NCBI GenBank assembly: GCA_964392985.1
Contig: CAYMSF010000007.1
Span: 1-64,000 of the forward strand
Direction of reading: 5' to 3'
Origin: CAYMSF01 sp964392985
GTDB taxonomy: Bacteria; Verrucomicrobiota; Lentisphaeria; Victivallales; Victivallaceae
DNA length: 64,000 nt
Shown here: one piece after another, positions 51,317-60,158 of the stretch
How positions within the stretch are numbered: the first letter of the stretch is position 1
Layout: every line of letters starts with the position of its first letter
The notes under the pieces: model-generated
Database searches by the model: none
The model's input: the letters and a program-made list of their open reading frames with translations, nothing else
Told to the model about the DNA's origin: nothing
Translations under genes and position numbers: made by a program

Positions 51317-52327
51317 ATGGACAAAAATATAAAATCGGAAATATCAGTACTTATGCCTGTTTATAATGGGGAAAATTATTTAAGAGAGGCAATTGATTCA
51401 ATTTTAACACAAAGTATTTCCGATTTTGAGTTTATAATTATTGATGATGGTTCAACCGATAAATCAATTGAAATAGTACAATCATATCATGACACAAGAA
51501 TCAAGTTCTATCAGAATAAAAAAAACACCGGAATTGCACTCACCTTAAATCGGGGACTTGCTCTGGCATCAGGCAAATATATTGTTAGAATGGATCAGGA
51601 CGATATTTCATTCCCAAACAGGCTGGCGGAACAATATAACTTTATGCAGAAGAATCCTGACGTGATTTTATCCGGCGCTTTTGCCGAAAAAATCGGTGCT
51701 GATGGAGCACATTTGGGTCTTATACTGGTTCCAGATGATGATAAATCCTTGCGAACAATATTGTTTTTTGATAGTTGCTTCGTACACCCACTGGCAATTT
51801 TTGATAGAGAAAAAGCTTTATCGGTTGGAGGATATTCTGAGCAAGATCATGAGGCAGAAGATTATGGGTTATGGGTAAAATTGGCTGGAATTGGCAAACT
51901 GGCTAACTTAAATAAAATTTTATTAAAATATCGCTGGAGTGGCGAAAATATTTCAATACGCAAACATTCAAGTCAACAAGCAACTGTATGCCGAATATCT
52001 TATTGGGCTATCAATTCGGCTATTGGAGAGAAATTGACAGAAGCCGGTTACAAGCAATTCTGGTATTATTGGAAAAACCGAGAAGGTACTATTAATTTAA
52101 AAATCGTCAAAGAATTAATGCCGTTATGGAATTTTGCGGCAGAATTACCCAGTCACGAATATTTCCTCGTTTATTGGCTTGAGATTGCGTTAAGTATAAT
52201 ACGTTCAGGCAATATTTTAGCTGGGTTACGCTTATTAGATATATTAGACAGAAAATTTAATTTAGTTCCTGGCAAGATAATTAAAGCAAGGGCAATTTTT
52301 CGAGGAATAATTAATATTGCAAGGTGA
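51317..52327 (+). CDS. GT2-family glycosyltransferase
   Basis: A 336-residue enzyme: ISVLMPVYNGENYLREAIDS, FEFIIIDDGSTDKSIEIVQS, KYIVRMDQDDISFPNRLAEQ with the DQDD motif, then a C-terminal acceptor part with a hydrophobic end. No clear ribosome binding site before the ATG; the upstream 100 bp are AT-rich and may hold a promoter. Confidence 0.85.
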   Translation: MDKNIKSEISVLMPVYNGENYLREAIDSILTQSISDFEFIIIDDGSTDKSIEIVQSYHDTRIKFYQNKKNTGIALTLNRGLALASGKYIVRMDQDDISFPNRLAEQYNFMQKNPDVILSGAFAEKIGADGAHLGLILVPDDDKSLRTILFFDSCFVHPLAIFDREKALSVGGYSEQDHEAEDYGLWVKLAGIGKLANLNKILLKYRWSGENISIRKHSSQQATVCRISYWAINSAIGEKLTEAGYKQFWYYWKNREGTINLKIVKELMPLWNFAAELPSHEYFLVYWLEIALSIIRSGNILAGLRLLDILDRKFNLVPGKIIKARAIFRGIINIAR

Positions 52328-52334
52328 TTATATT

Positions 52335-53201
52335 ATGTCAAATCAACAACAATTAGTATCGGTAATCGTTCCATGTTATAAACAGGCTGAATTCCTGGCA
52401 GAGGCGCTAGACAGCGTACTTGTGCAGCAATATCAAAACTGGGAATGTATTATTGTCAATGACGGGTCGCCAGACCTTACAGATGAGGTGGCTCAATTTT
52501 ACTTGGCAAAAGATGCCAGATTCAAATATTTGAAGCAGGAAAATAGTGGTCTTGCCGCCGCCAGAAATGCCGGAATAAAAATCAGTTCAGGTAAATATAT
52601 CCTGCCACTGGATGCGGATGATAGAATCGGTCCTGAATATTTGACCGAGGCGGTAATGGCACTAAATAATGATAATGAATTGAAACTTGTTTACTGCCGT
52701 AGTGAATTCTTTGGAGAACAATGCGGTGAGTGGATGCTTCAAGATTATTCTCCTGAAAGACTGCTCACAAATAATATTATTTTCTGTTCTGCAATATTTC
52801 GGAGAATTGATTTTGACCGTATTGGCGGATATGATGGAAGTTTTCGTTACTCCGGGCATGAGGACTGGGATTTTTGGATTTCCATTCTTTTACCCGAGGG
52901 AAAAGTATTAAAATTACCCAAAATACTCTTTTTTTACAGAATCAGACACAACTCAATGATACATTCTTTGTCTTCCGAAAACGTCATTACCAACGGGTTT
53001 AAGATTTATGAAAAACATAAAGATATGTACTTGCGTTTTTGGGGTAGTCCGCAAAAATATCTGGCTGAAAATCTAAAGCTGAAAGATGAGATGACCGCAT
53101 TGTTAAAATCACCACGGATAAAAATAGCCAATCTCCTTTTCTTTCCTGTGGATTTATTACGCTCTATTCATAAAGCGATAATAAAAAACAGAACATCATA
53201 G
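52335..53201 (+). CDS. GT2-family glycosyltransferase
   Basis: A 288-residue enzyme with VSVIVPCYKQAEFLAEALDS, WECIIVNDGSPDLTDEVAQF, GKYILPLDADDRIGPEYLTE (DADD) and GHEDWDFWISILLPEGKVLK (acceptor ED). It is a diverged copy of the enzyme at 60159, sharing the YQNWECIIVND block, but AT-richer. AAGGTG precedes the ATG, inside the previous gene's stop. The following 127 bp are empty. Confidence 0.85.
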   Translation: MSNQQQLVSVIVPCYKQAEFLAEALDSVLVQQYQNWECIIVNDGSPDLTDEVAQFYLAKDARFKYLKQENSGLAAARNAGIKISSGKYILPLDADDRIGPEYLTEAVMALNNDNELKLVYCRSEFFGEQCGEWMLQDYSPERLLTNNIIFCSAIFRRIDFDRIGGYDGSFRYSGHEDWDFWISILLPEGKVLKLPKILFFYRIRHNSMIHSLSSENVITNGFKIYEKHKDMYLRFWGSPQKYLAENLKLKDEMTALLKSPRIKIANLLFFPVDLLRSIHKAIIKNRTS

Positions 53202-53328
53202 CAACGGTCGGTTAATATTCGCTGAATATCTTCCACGCGGAACTAAATTTTATAGACTGCCTTCATGAGACTGCTTGAATGAAGTATATGTCATATGAGT
53301 TATAATACATTTAAGCTATGGGATACAT

Positions 53329-54273
53329 GTGTATATTTTAAATAAACATAAAAAAAAACAATGGGGAAAAAATTCTATATGTTGTGTTTTCACCAATCAC
53401 ACAATAGATTTTTCTGATTTTGATTATTTAGGTCTGCAAAGCCAGTTAAAATTAGCAATTAATTATCCTTTTGTATTTGTTCTTCCAGATAATATCAAGG
53501 AAGAGGAAATCAATAATATGCTGGCTAAATTTCCATTGACAGAGATTCAAAAACAAAATATATCCTACCATTTACTTCCATCTGAATATTTCAAGTCGAT
53601 TCAAGATTATAGTATATTGATGAGTTCCGAGTTTTTTTATTCATTATTTAAGGGCTACCGGTTCATTCTAACGTTACAGCCTGATTTATTTATATGCAAT
53701 CAAAGTAAAATATTATCGTTAATGAATGACATGCATAGTGGTGGCTATGATTACTCCGGAGCGCCATGGTTGTATGATTCGTTAAAATTTGCAGGACTCG
53801 AAGAGCTCGCAAATAGCAAGTCACAACACAAATATATTAACAAAATTAAATATCAAATATTCAGAATATTATTTAAGCTAAAATTAATTTCAAAGCCAAA
53901 GCATATTGACTTAATATTTTATACCGGAAACGGGGGATGTTCAATTCGCAGGACAAAAAAATTCATACAGCTATCAAAACAATTAGGCAATATAAAAGAT
54001 GTAATTGGCGATGAAAAATGGAATTATCATCTAAAAAATTATACCAACCCTCATTTTTTAGCCGAAGATGTTTATTGGACACAACTGATTGGACGCAAAT
54101 TGAAACAACTTAATGTTATGCCGCCAAGTCAATCCATTCGGTATTTTTGGGAATCTGGAAGTCCTGAAGTCAACTCGTATCTATCCAGGACAAGTCTTCC
54201 TCTGAGCATACATGCCTGGCCAAAATCAATATTTAAAGATTTTGTCCTGAAGATGGGAAAGGTAAATTTATGA
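53329..54273 (+). CDS. DUF5672-like putative glycosyltransferase
   Basis: A 314-residue protein with FILTLQPDLFICNQSKILSL, GGYDYSGAPWLYDSLKF, LIFYTGNGGCSIRRTKKFIQ and FLAEDVYWTQLIGRKLKQLN, the motif order of DUF5672 (Q-x-D, D-Y-x-G-A-P-W, G-N-G-G-x-S-x-R, E-D). DUF5672 proteins occur in glycan loci and resemble GT-A enzymes. Start is GTG 53329 with GGGA upstream. The gene is very AT-rich. Confidence 0.7.
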   Translation: MYILNKHKKKQWGKNSICCVFTNHTIDFSDFDYLGLQSQLKLAINYPFVFVLPDNIKEEEINNMLAKFPLTEIQKQNISYHLLPSEYFKSIQDYSILMSSEFFYSLFKGYRFILTLQPDLFICNQSKILSLMNDMHSGGYDYSGAPWLYDSLKFAGLEELANSKSQHKYINKIKYQIFRILFKLKLISKPKHIDLIFYTGNGGCSIRRTKKFIQLSKQLGNIKDVIGDEKWNYHLKNYTNPHFLAEDVYWTQLIGRKLKQLNVMPPSQSIRYFWESGSPEVNSYLSRTSLPLSIHAWPKSIFKDFVLKMGKVNL

Positions 54274-55226
54274 AATATGTGATAACCGGTCATAGCGGGT
54301 TTGTCGGACAGCATTTTATTAAATATCTGTTGTCGGTGGAACCTGACGCCATGATCATGGGTATTGACATTGCCACGATGCCGCATCCGGCTGTGCCAGG
54401 CAATTTCAATGAGACCATCATTAATCTGCTCGACCGCGAGAAGGTCGATGCAGCAATAGCCGGGTTCAAACCGGATTTTTTGTTGCATCTGGCTTCATTC
54501 AGTTCAGTGGCATTCAGTTGGAAAGAACCTTATGACAGTTTTTTAAACAATATGACAATTCTGCTCAATGTGCTTGAGTCTGTCCGCAAGTTCAGTCCGG
54601 CATGCCGGATACTTTCAATCGGTTCCTCGGAGGAATACGGTATTGTCGATAAAAAAGATTTACCGCTTACCGAAACCCGGCCATTCAACCCTGCCAGTCC
54701 GTATGCGGTGGCGCGGGTTTCACAGGAATATATGTCCATGGTCTATGTAAACGGCTATAAACTGGACATCATCTGCACCCGTTCTTTCAATCATATCGGG
54801 ATTGGTCAGGACCGGCGATTTGTTGTCGGCGCAATTGCCGGCAAGGTGGCGGAATTTGTCTGCGGAAAAATTTCAGTGATAACGACCGGCGATACCGCGA
54901 TTGTCCGGGATTTTATTGATGTCCGGGATGTCGTCAGAGCGTATTATATGTTATTCAAACAGGGAACTCGCGGACAGATTTACAACGTTTGCAGCGGCAA
55001 CGGTCATACGATTTCAGATATCATTAAAAAATTCACCACCGTTACCGGGTGCAATCCCGAAATAAAAGTCGATCCGGAATTACTCCGTCCGGTCGAAAAC
55101 CGGATTGTCGTCGGCGCGAATGACAAAATCCGGCAGGCCATCGGCTGGGAACCGCAAATCAAGATTGATGATTCGATAAAAGACATCGCCGCATGGTGGA
55201 TTAATAAAATCAAGAATAACAGCTGA
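54270..55226 (+). CDS. GDP-mannose 4,6-dehydratase/RMD-type sugar-nucleotide SDR
   Basis: A 318-residue extended SDR: YVITGHSGFVGQHFIKYLLS, PDFLLHLASFSSVAFSWKEP, LSIGSSEEYGIV and SPYAVARVSQEYM. The sequence order and SSEEYG motif are those of GDP-mannose 4,6-dehydratase and GDP-4-keto-6-deoxymannose reductase. The catalytic Y-x-x-x-K is Y-A-V-A-R here (codon cgg), an unusual change that could impair or alter catalysis. It overlaps the previous gene by ATGA, and composition becomes GC-richer from here. Confidence 0.75.
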   Translation: MKYVITGHSGFVGQHFIKYLLSVEPDAMIMGIDIATMPHPAVPGNFNETIINLLDREKVDAAIAGFKPDFLLHLASFSSVAFSWKEPYDSFLNNMTILLNVLESVRKFSPACRILSIGSSEEYGIVDKKDLPLTETRPFNPASPYAVARVSQEYMSMVYVNGYKLDIICTRSFNHIGIGQDRRFVVGAIAGKVAEFVCGKISVITTGDTAIVRDFIDVRDVVRAYYMLFKQGTRGQIYNVCSGNGHTISDIIKKFTTVTGCNPEIKVDPELLRPVENRIVVGANDKIRQAIGWEPQIKIDDSIKDIAAWWINKIKNNS

Positions 55227-55256
55227 CACCGGCAGGGCTTATAGCAGGACAAGAAA

Positions 55257-56411
55257 ATGACCATAAAAATTCTTTATGATCACCAGATATTTACCCAGAA
55301 ATATGGTGGTATTTCCAGATACTTCTGCGAATTGCTGCGAGAAATGGGGAATGACCCGGAATTCTCATTGGAACTGGGAGTAAAGTTTTCAGACAATGCC
55401 TATTTAAGGGAATTACCATTACTGCCGGTAAAACCTGTAACAACATTTGAAAATTTTTGTTTTGGACTGAACTTCAGAGGGAAAGGACGACTTTATCAAA
55501 CACTGGAAAAATTTGATTTGGTGAATAGTCTGTACTGCAACAAGGCATTGTCAGAAAAGTTGCTGCGTGAAAACCGTTTCGATATTTTTCACCCGACATA
55601 TTATGATCCATATTTTTACAAATATTTAAAGAATAAACCATTTGTTCTGACTATATATGATATGATTTATGAATTATATCATACCATGTTTAATGCCGAT
55701 GATCCAACGATAATGAATAAGCGATTAATAGCGGAAAAGGCCGATGCTATTATTGCCATATCGGAACATACCAAACAGGACATTATAAAACTATACGGCA
55801 TTGCGCCGGAAAAGATAAAAGTAATATACCTGGGCAACTCCCTTGATAATTCTGAATTTGATCATGAGGTTAAACTACCTGAAAAGTATGTTTTATTCAT
55901 CGGGAACAGAGGATTGTACAAAAACTTCAGTTTATTTGCAACGGCAATGGCGCCTTTGCTGCGTCAGGATGACAGTCTGCATATAGTTTGCGGCGGCAGT
56001 AATAGTTTCAGTCCGGAAGAAATCACCCTTTTCAAAAGTTTAGCGTGTGAAAACCGATTCATTCATCAAAAAATAGCAGCAGACAGAACTTTGGTAAGTT
56101 TGTATAAAAACGCGATGGCCTTTGTTTTTCCTTCTTTATATGAGGGTTTTGGTATTCCCGTACTTGAATCATTTTCATGCGGGTGTCCAGTGATATTGAG
56201 CAATGTGAGTTCATTGCCGGAAGTTGCGGGGGATGCAGCGGAATACTTTAATCCCGAGGATGAATCATCCATCATGACGGCAGTAAGCAAGGTAATATAT
56301 GATGAAGCGAAAAGAGTTGAAATGCGCAAAAATGGTTTAGAGCGATTAAAATATTTTTCATGGGAAAAAACCGCCGCTGAAACTAAAAATGTCTATGAAA
56401 GTTTAATCTGA
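55257..56411 (+). CDS. GT4-family glycosyltransferase
   Basis: A 384-residue GT-B enzyme: KILYDHQIFTQKYGGISRYF at the N-terminus (DHQ...Q-x-x-GG-I-S-R, as in mannosyltransferases like MtfB), VIYLGNSLDNSEF, YVLFIGNRGLYKNF and the GT4 end motif FVFPSLYEGFGIPVLESFSC (E-x7-E). AGGAC before the ATG. Likely adds mannose-type residues. Confidence 0.9.
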   Translation: MTIKILYDHQIFTQKYGGISRYFCELLREMGNDPEFSLELGVKFSDNAYLRELPLLPVKPVTTFENFCFGLNFRGKGRLYQTLEKFDLVNSLYCNKALSEKLLRENRFDIFHPTYYDPYFYKYLKNKPFVLTIYDMIYELYHTMFNADDPTIMNKRLIAEKADAIIAISEHTKQDIIKLYGIAPEKIKVIYLGNSLDNSEFDHEVKLPEKYVLFIGNRGLYKNFSLFATAMAPLLRQDDSLHIVCGGSNSFSPEEITLFKSLACENRFIHQKIAADRTLVSLYKNAMAFVFPSLYEGFGIPVLESFSCGCPVILSNVSSLPEVAGDAAEYFNPEDESSIMTAVSKVIYDEAKRVEMRKNGLERLKYFSWEKTAAETKNVYESLI

Positions 56412-56420
56412 AAAAATATC

Positions 56421-57224
56421 ATGTATCCGAAAATAACCGTTATCACGCCATCATATAACCAGGGGCAGTTCCTGGAACAGACCATCAAGTCGGTAATTGA
56501 ACAGAATTATCCGAATCTTGAGCACATCATCATGGATGGTGGCAGCACGGATAATTCGGTTGCCATCATCAAACAATATGAAAAACATCTGACCTACTGG
56601 CAAAGTCAACCGGACGGCGGACAAAGTTCGGCGCTCAATGCCGGATTCCAGCGGGCAACCGGTGAGATATTCTGCTGGCTGAATAGCGATGATCAATTTT
56701 GTCCGGATGCGCTCAACACCGTTGGTAAATATTTTGCGAATCATCCGGACTGTGACTGGATTGGCGGCGGCGGTATTATTCGAATGCAGAACGGCGAGGA
56801 CAAAATTGTCCTGCCGCAAAAAATTGACTTTGACTCTTTTTTGTATAATTGGGGTGGTAACTGTATTTGTCAGCCGAGTATTTTCTGGAGGAAACGGTTA
56901 TGGGACAAAGTCGGCGCGATGGATAATTTTTATCAATCATCATTCGACTATGATTTCTGGCTGAGGATTGCGAAAGCCGGCAATGGCGCGACGATTGATG
57001 ATTTACTCTCCATCAATCTTTTCCATCCGGCACAAAAGACACAAGCGAAATATTACGAGACCTTCGTTGAGACCAATCTGGTCAGATTCGTCCAGGGCGC
57101 CAGAGAGAAAGCCCGCGGCGAACTGTTACCGGTCTGCGAGAGAGCATTCCGTTATGAGAAGTTGTTTTCCTTCCTGACCAACAGTATATTCTACCGCAGG
57201 TTAAAAAAATTATTTAAAAAATGA
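56421..57224 (+). CDS. GT2-family glycosyltransferase
   Basis: A 267-residue enzyme with ITVITPSYNQGQFLEQTIKS, LEHIIMDGGSTDNSVAIIKQ, YWQSQPDGGQSSALNAGFQR and EIFCWLNSDDQFCPDALNTV (NSDD metal motif), a subgroup common in O-antigen loci. It overlaps the radical SAM gene by ATGA. Confidence 0.9.
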   Translation: MYPKITVITPSYNQGQFLEQTIKSVIEQNYPNLEHIIMDGGSTDNSVAIIKQYEKHLTYWQSQPDGGQSSALNAGFQRATGEIFCWLNSDDQFCPDALNTVGKYFANHPDCDWIGGGGIIRMQNGEDKIVLPQKIDFDSFLYNWGGNCICQPSIFWRKRLWDKVGAMDNFYQSSFDYDFWLRIAKAGNGATIDDLLSINLFHPAQKTQAKYYETFVETNLVRFVQGAREKARGELLPVCERAFRYEKLFSFLTNSIFYRRLKKLFKK

Positions 57225-58660
57225 CTAAACTGAAAATTCTGCTTATTTCCCCGCCATACGCCCGGTTCATGGGAACCGGCAATGCGTCGTTTCCGCTCAG
57301 CCTGGGGACAATGGCGACAATACTGTCCGAAGCCGGACACGAGGTTGGCATTTACGACGCTGATTTTGATCCGCGCTTTGTCGGCAAATCGCAAAGCTAT
57401 TATTCCTCATTTTTACGGCAGCTGGAGGTTCGTGCCGCCAGCGCGGACAGGAATCATGAGATATGGCATGAAGTCCGGCAGACGATAATGGAATTCAACC
57501 CTGACCTCATTGGCATCTCTGCCATGACGAGTAAGTATCCGATGGTTACTACGATTGCAGAAATTGCGCGTGAAATCAAACCGGACGCCAAAATTGTTAT
57601 CGGTGGTCACCATGCTTCAATATTCGGTGAACAACTGCTGCAAAATAAAAACTTAGATTTCGTTATTGCCGGCGAAGGCGAAAATACCTTCAGTGAACTG
57701 GTTGCGGCGCTGGTTGATTCCCGGCCGGATTTTTCTTCAATAAAGGGACTGATATATAAAGACGGCGGAAAAATTATCACCAACCCCGTCAGACCGTTGA
57801 TTGAGGACCTGGACACGCTTCCGATAGCAAACCGCGCCCTCATATTGAACAAAGATTATGTTTCAGAAAACAATATCATGACAAGTCGTGGTTGTCCGTT
57901 CAATTGCAGTTATTGCGGCGCCAAAGTCATCTGGTCGCGCAAAGTAAGACGCAGAAGCGTTGCGAAAATTATCGCCGAGATAGAATATTTATTAAGTCAG
58001 AGTTCCTCCCGCCATATCTCATTCTGGGATGATTCATTCACCTGCAACCGTGAATATACGCTGGAGCTCATGGCGGAACTGAAAAAAATCAAAAAACTTC
58101 AGTTCAGTTGCATTACCCGTCTGGATTTAATTGATTATGATATTCTCGTTCAATTAAAAGAGGCGGGATGCACCTCAATACTCTTCGGCATTGAGTCAGG
58201 CAATGACAACGTCCTCAGGCTCATGGATAAGAAGATGACTCTGGAACAAATCGCGCAGCAGACTGCCATGGTTGATGCGGTCGGAATACCCTGGCTCGGC
58301 TTTTTCATCATGGGCTATCCCGGCGAGAAAAAAGAGAATATTATCCAAACGCTGGATTTTATGAAAAAACTCAATCCGTCCTGGGCGGAGATTAATATTT
58401 TCAACCCCCTGCCGGGGACAGACATCTGGAACAGACTTGAAAATATGGAATTAGTCAGCAGTGATATGGATTTTTCAAAAAACTCCCAGGCCAGTACCGA
58501 GAACTGTTTTGTCGAGGATATCTCGCGGGCGGAATTCAAATGTCTGGCGCTGTTTATCGCCAAAGAATTCGACCGGCATAATAAACAGCGTGGCGCCAGC
58601 ACAATCATCAAGCGCGTCCGCTCTAAACTGGGAAAGATGGTTAAACGAGTCGTTAAATAG
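57221..58660 (+). CDS. B12-binding radical SAM protein
   Basis: A 479-residue protein with an N-terminal cobalamin-binding Rossmann domain (about 1-190; KILLISPPYARFMGTGNASF, VIGGHHASIFGEQLLQ, FVIAGEGENTF) and a radical SAM domain with C225-x3-C229-x2-C232 in SRGCPFNCSYCGAK. ESGNDNVLRLMDKKMTLEQI is the typical substrate-proximal motif. Class B relatives methylate or rearrange unactivated carbons. Its place between glycosyltransferases suggests C-methylation of a glycan or lipid; substrate unknown. Overlaps the previous gene by four bases. Confidence 0.85.
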   Translation: MTKLKILLISPPYARFMGTGNASFPLSLGTMATILSEAGHEVGIYDADFDPRFVGKSQSYYSSFLRQLEVRAASADRNHEIWHEVRQTIMEFNPDLIGISAMTSKYPMVTTIAEIAREIKPDAKIVIGGHHASIFGEQLLQNKNLDFVIAGEGENTFSELVAALVDSRPDFSSIKGLIYKDGGKIITNPVRPLIEDLDTLPIANRALILNKDYVSENNIMTSRGCPFNCSYCGAKVIWSRKVRRRSVAKIIAEIEYLLSQSSSRHISFWDDSFTCNREYTLELMAELKKIKKLQFSCITRLDLIDYDILVQLKEAGCTSILFGIESGNDNVLRLMDKKMTLEQIAQQTAMVDAVGIPWLGFFIMGYPGEKKENIIQTLDFMKKLNPSWAEINIFNPLPGTDIWNRLENMELVSSDMDFSKNSQASTENCFVEDISRAEFKCLALFIAKEFDRHNKQRGASTIIKRVRSKLGKMVKRVVK

Positions 58661-58680
58661 CGACCGGAGGAATAGTAATT

Positions 58681-59808
58681 TTGTCATTTTTAGCAAAAAT
58701 TGCCGGAAAATATAACCGGATGTTGGCGTTGCGGGAATTACGGCAGCATAAACTTAAATGCAAATCCAGACCGCATATTGTCCATCTGTTGAGCCAGTAT
58801 CAGTGTAACTACAACTGTGAATTTTGCGGTTTCGACTACCATACCCGTCCGGTACCGGGTCAGCTTACGATAGATAATTACCGCAAGATCATTGCCAACC
58901 TCCGTCCGTCAGTCTTGACCGAAGTGGTATTTTCCGGACAGGGTGAATCGCTGTTATGTAAAGATTTTGAACAGATTGTGTCCTATACACGGCAGCAATA
59001 TCCGCACATTCATTTATCCATCAATACCAACGGGGAACTGTTAACGAACGATAAATGCGCATTTGTGGCAAAACATTTTGACACCGTAATAGTCTCGCTG
59101 CATTCGCTCAAACCGCAGGTATATGCCCGGCTCACCGGCAATGACTCGCTATCAAAGGTGATTGCCAATATCAAAACATTGCGCCAACACAACCCGGCAA
59201 TCCGTTTAAATCTCTATTTTGCCTACTCCATGCGGAATATTGAGGAAATTTGTGAACATCTGAAATTCTGCCATGAACTGGGTAATTGTTCCTACAGCGG
59301 AGTTTATACTAAATTTTATTCCGCCAAACGGCGTTTTTCCAATCGTGAGGATTCAGGTCTGAATCAGATACTCGACCCGGCGCTGTCCCTTTACAATCAT
59401 CAGGAACACTCCGACCGGCTCATCCGTGAAGGCATGAAATATGCGCAAACGATCGGATTATCTGAATGCTCTTTTCCGCCGCTGTTCAGCAATATTCCGA
59501 CAAAGCGCCGGGATTGTCCGTTCCCGTACACGCAGATTATGGTCAGTGTCGATGGACAGATTTTCCCCTGCGGTGGCAGCGAGGTATTGCTGTATGATGA
59601 GATTACCTCCGGAAAATTAGATTTCGGGAATCTGCTCAAGAACAAAATTGACTCAATCTGGAATCTGCCGGACTACATCAAACTGCGCGAGTCATCACAC
59701 GGGAATTGCACGTGGCGCCCGATGGAGTGTTGCGAGAATTGTTCCACCTTGGGATTCATGGTTGATTCCGGGAATGTTCCGGAATCACACTTTGTTAAAC
59801 TCCAATAA
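58681..59808 (+). CDS. Radical SAM/SPASM protein
   Basis: A 375-residue protein with the cluster motif C42-x3-C46-x2-C49 (YQCNYNCEFCGFDY) and a C-terminal SPASM-like cysteine set (FPCGGSEVLLYDEI, then CTWRPMECCENCSTLG). Start is TTG 58681 with GGAGGA 8 bases upstream. SPASM enzymes bind extra Fe-S clusters and modify peptides or sugars. Coupled to the B12 radical SAM gene by 20 bp; their cooperation is inferred. Confidence 0.85.
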   Translation: MSFLAKIAGKYNRMLALRELRQHKLKCKSRPHIVHLLSQYQCNYNCEFCGFDYHTRPVPGQLTIDNYRKIIANLRPSVLTEVVFSGQGESLLCKDFEQIVSYTRQQYPHIHLSINTNGELLTNDKCAFVAKHFDTVIVSLHSLKPQVYARLTGNDSLSKVIANIKTLRQHNPAIRLNLYFAYSMRNIEEICEHLKFCHELGNCSYSGVYTKFYSAKRRFSNREDSGLNQILDPALSLYNHQEHSDRLIREGMKYAQTIGLSECSFPPLFSNIPTKRRDCPFPYTQIMVSVDGQIFPCGGSEVLLYDEITSGKLDFGNLLKNKIDSIWNLPDYIKLRESSHGNCTWRPMECCENCSTLGFMVDSGNVPESHFVKLQ

Positions 59809-59893
59809 GGTTAATGGTTAATGGTTAATTGTTAATGGTTAATGGTTAATTGTTAATGGTTAATTGTTAATGGTTAATGGTTAATGGTTAATG
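59809..59893. repeat. Tandem heptamer array of ggttaat/tgttaat units
   Basis: About eleven units of (GG or TG)TTAAT follow one another directly after the SPASM gene and run into family A copy 3. Copy 2 has only two such units in the same place, so the array has expanded here. Confidence 0.9.
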
Positions 59894-60053
59894 GATGCCG
59901 GCGGCATCAAACGTTTATAGCTAACGGCACATATATATTGTTCGACCCCGAATTGGGGTCACAGAGGATTTGGGTTCGACGATTCTATAAACGTGTTATT
60001 CCGCCTCCGGCGGATAAATCCTCCACAGGCGGATAAATCCGCCGGGATAATAA
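59894..60053. repeat. Family A structured intergenic repeat, copy 3
   Basis: GATGCC-GGC-GGCATC (59894-59908), AACGTTTATAG, CGACCCC-GAAT-TGGGGTC, CTATAAACGT, ATTCCGCC-TCC-GGCGGAT and further CCGCCGGGAT units. It is about 90% identical to copy 2. The rest of the 350-bp gap (60054-60158) is only the leader of the next gene. Confidence 0.85.
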
Positions 60054-60158
60054 AAAGTCGAAATCGAGTATAAAATACCATAAGCGCCTTTTACAAAATT
60101 ACATTTCAGGTATCGGGCGCGCTGAAAATTTACCGGCTTATCAATTGAGGCGACAAAT

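Noticed and set aside
59809..59893. Short CRISPR or integration-site array from the heptamers
   Set aside because: Pure tandem 7-mers without spacers; better explained by slippage.
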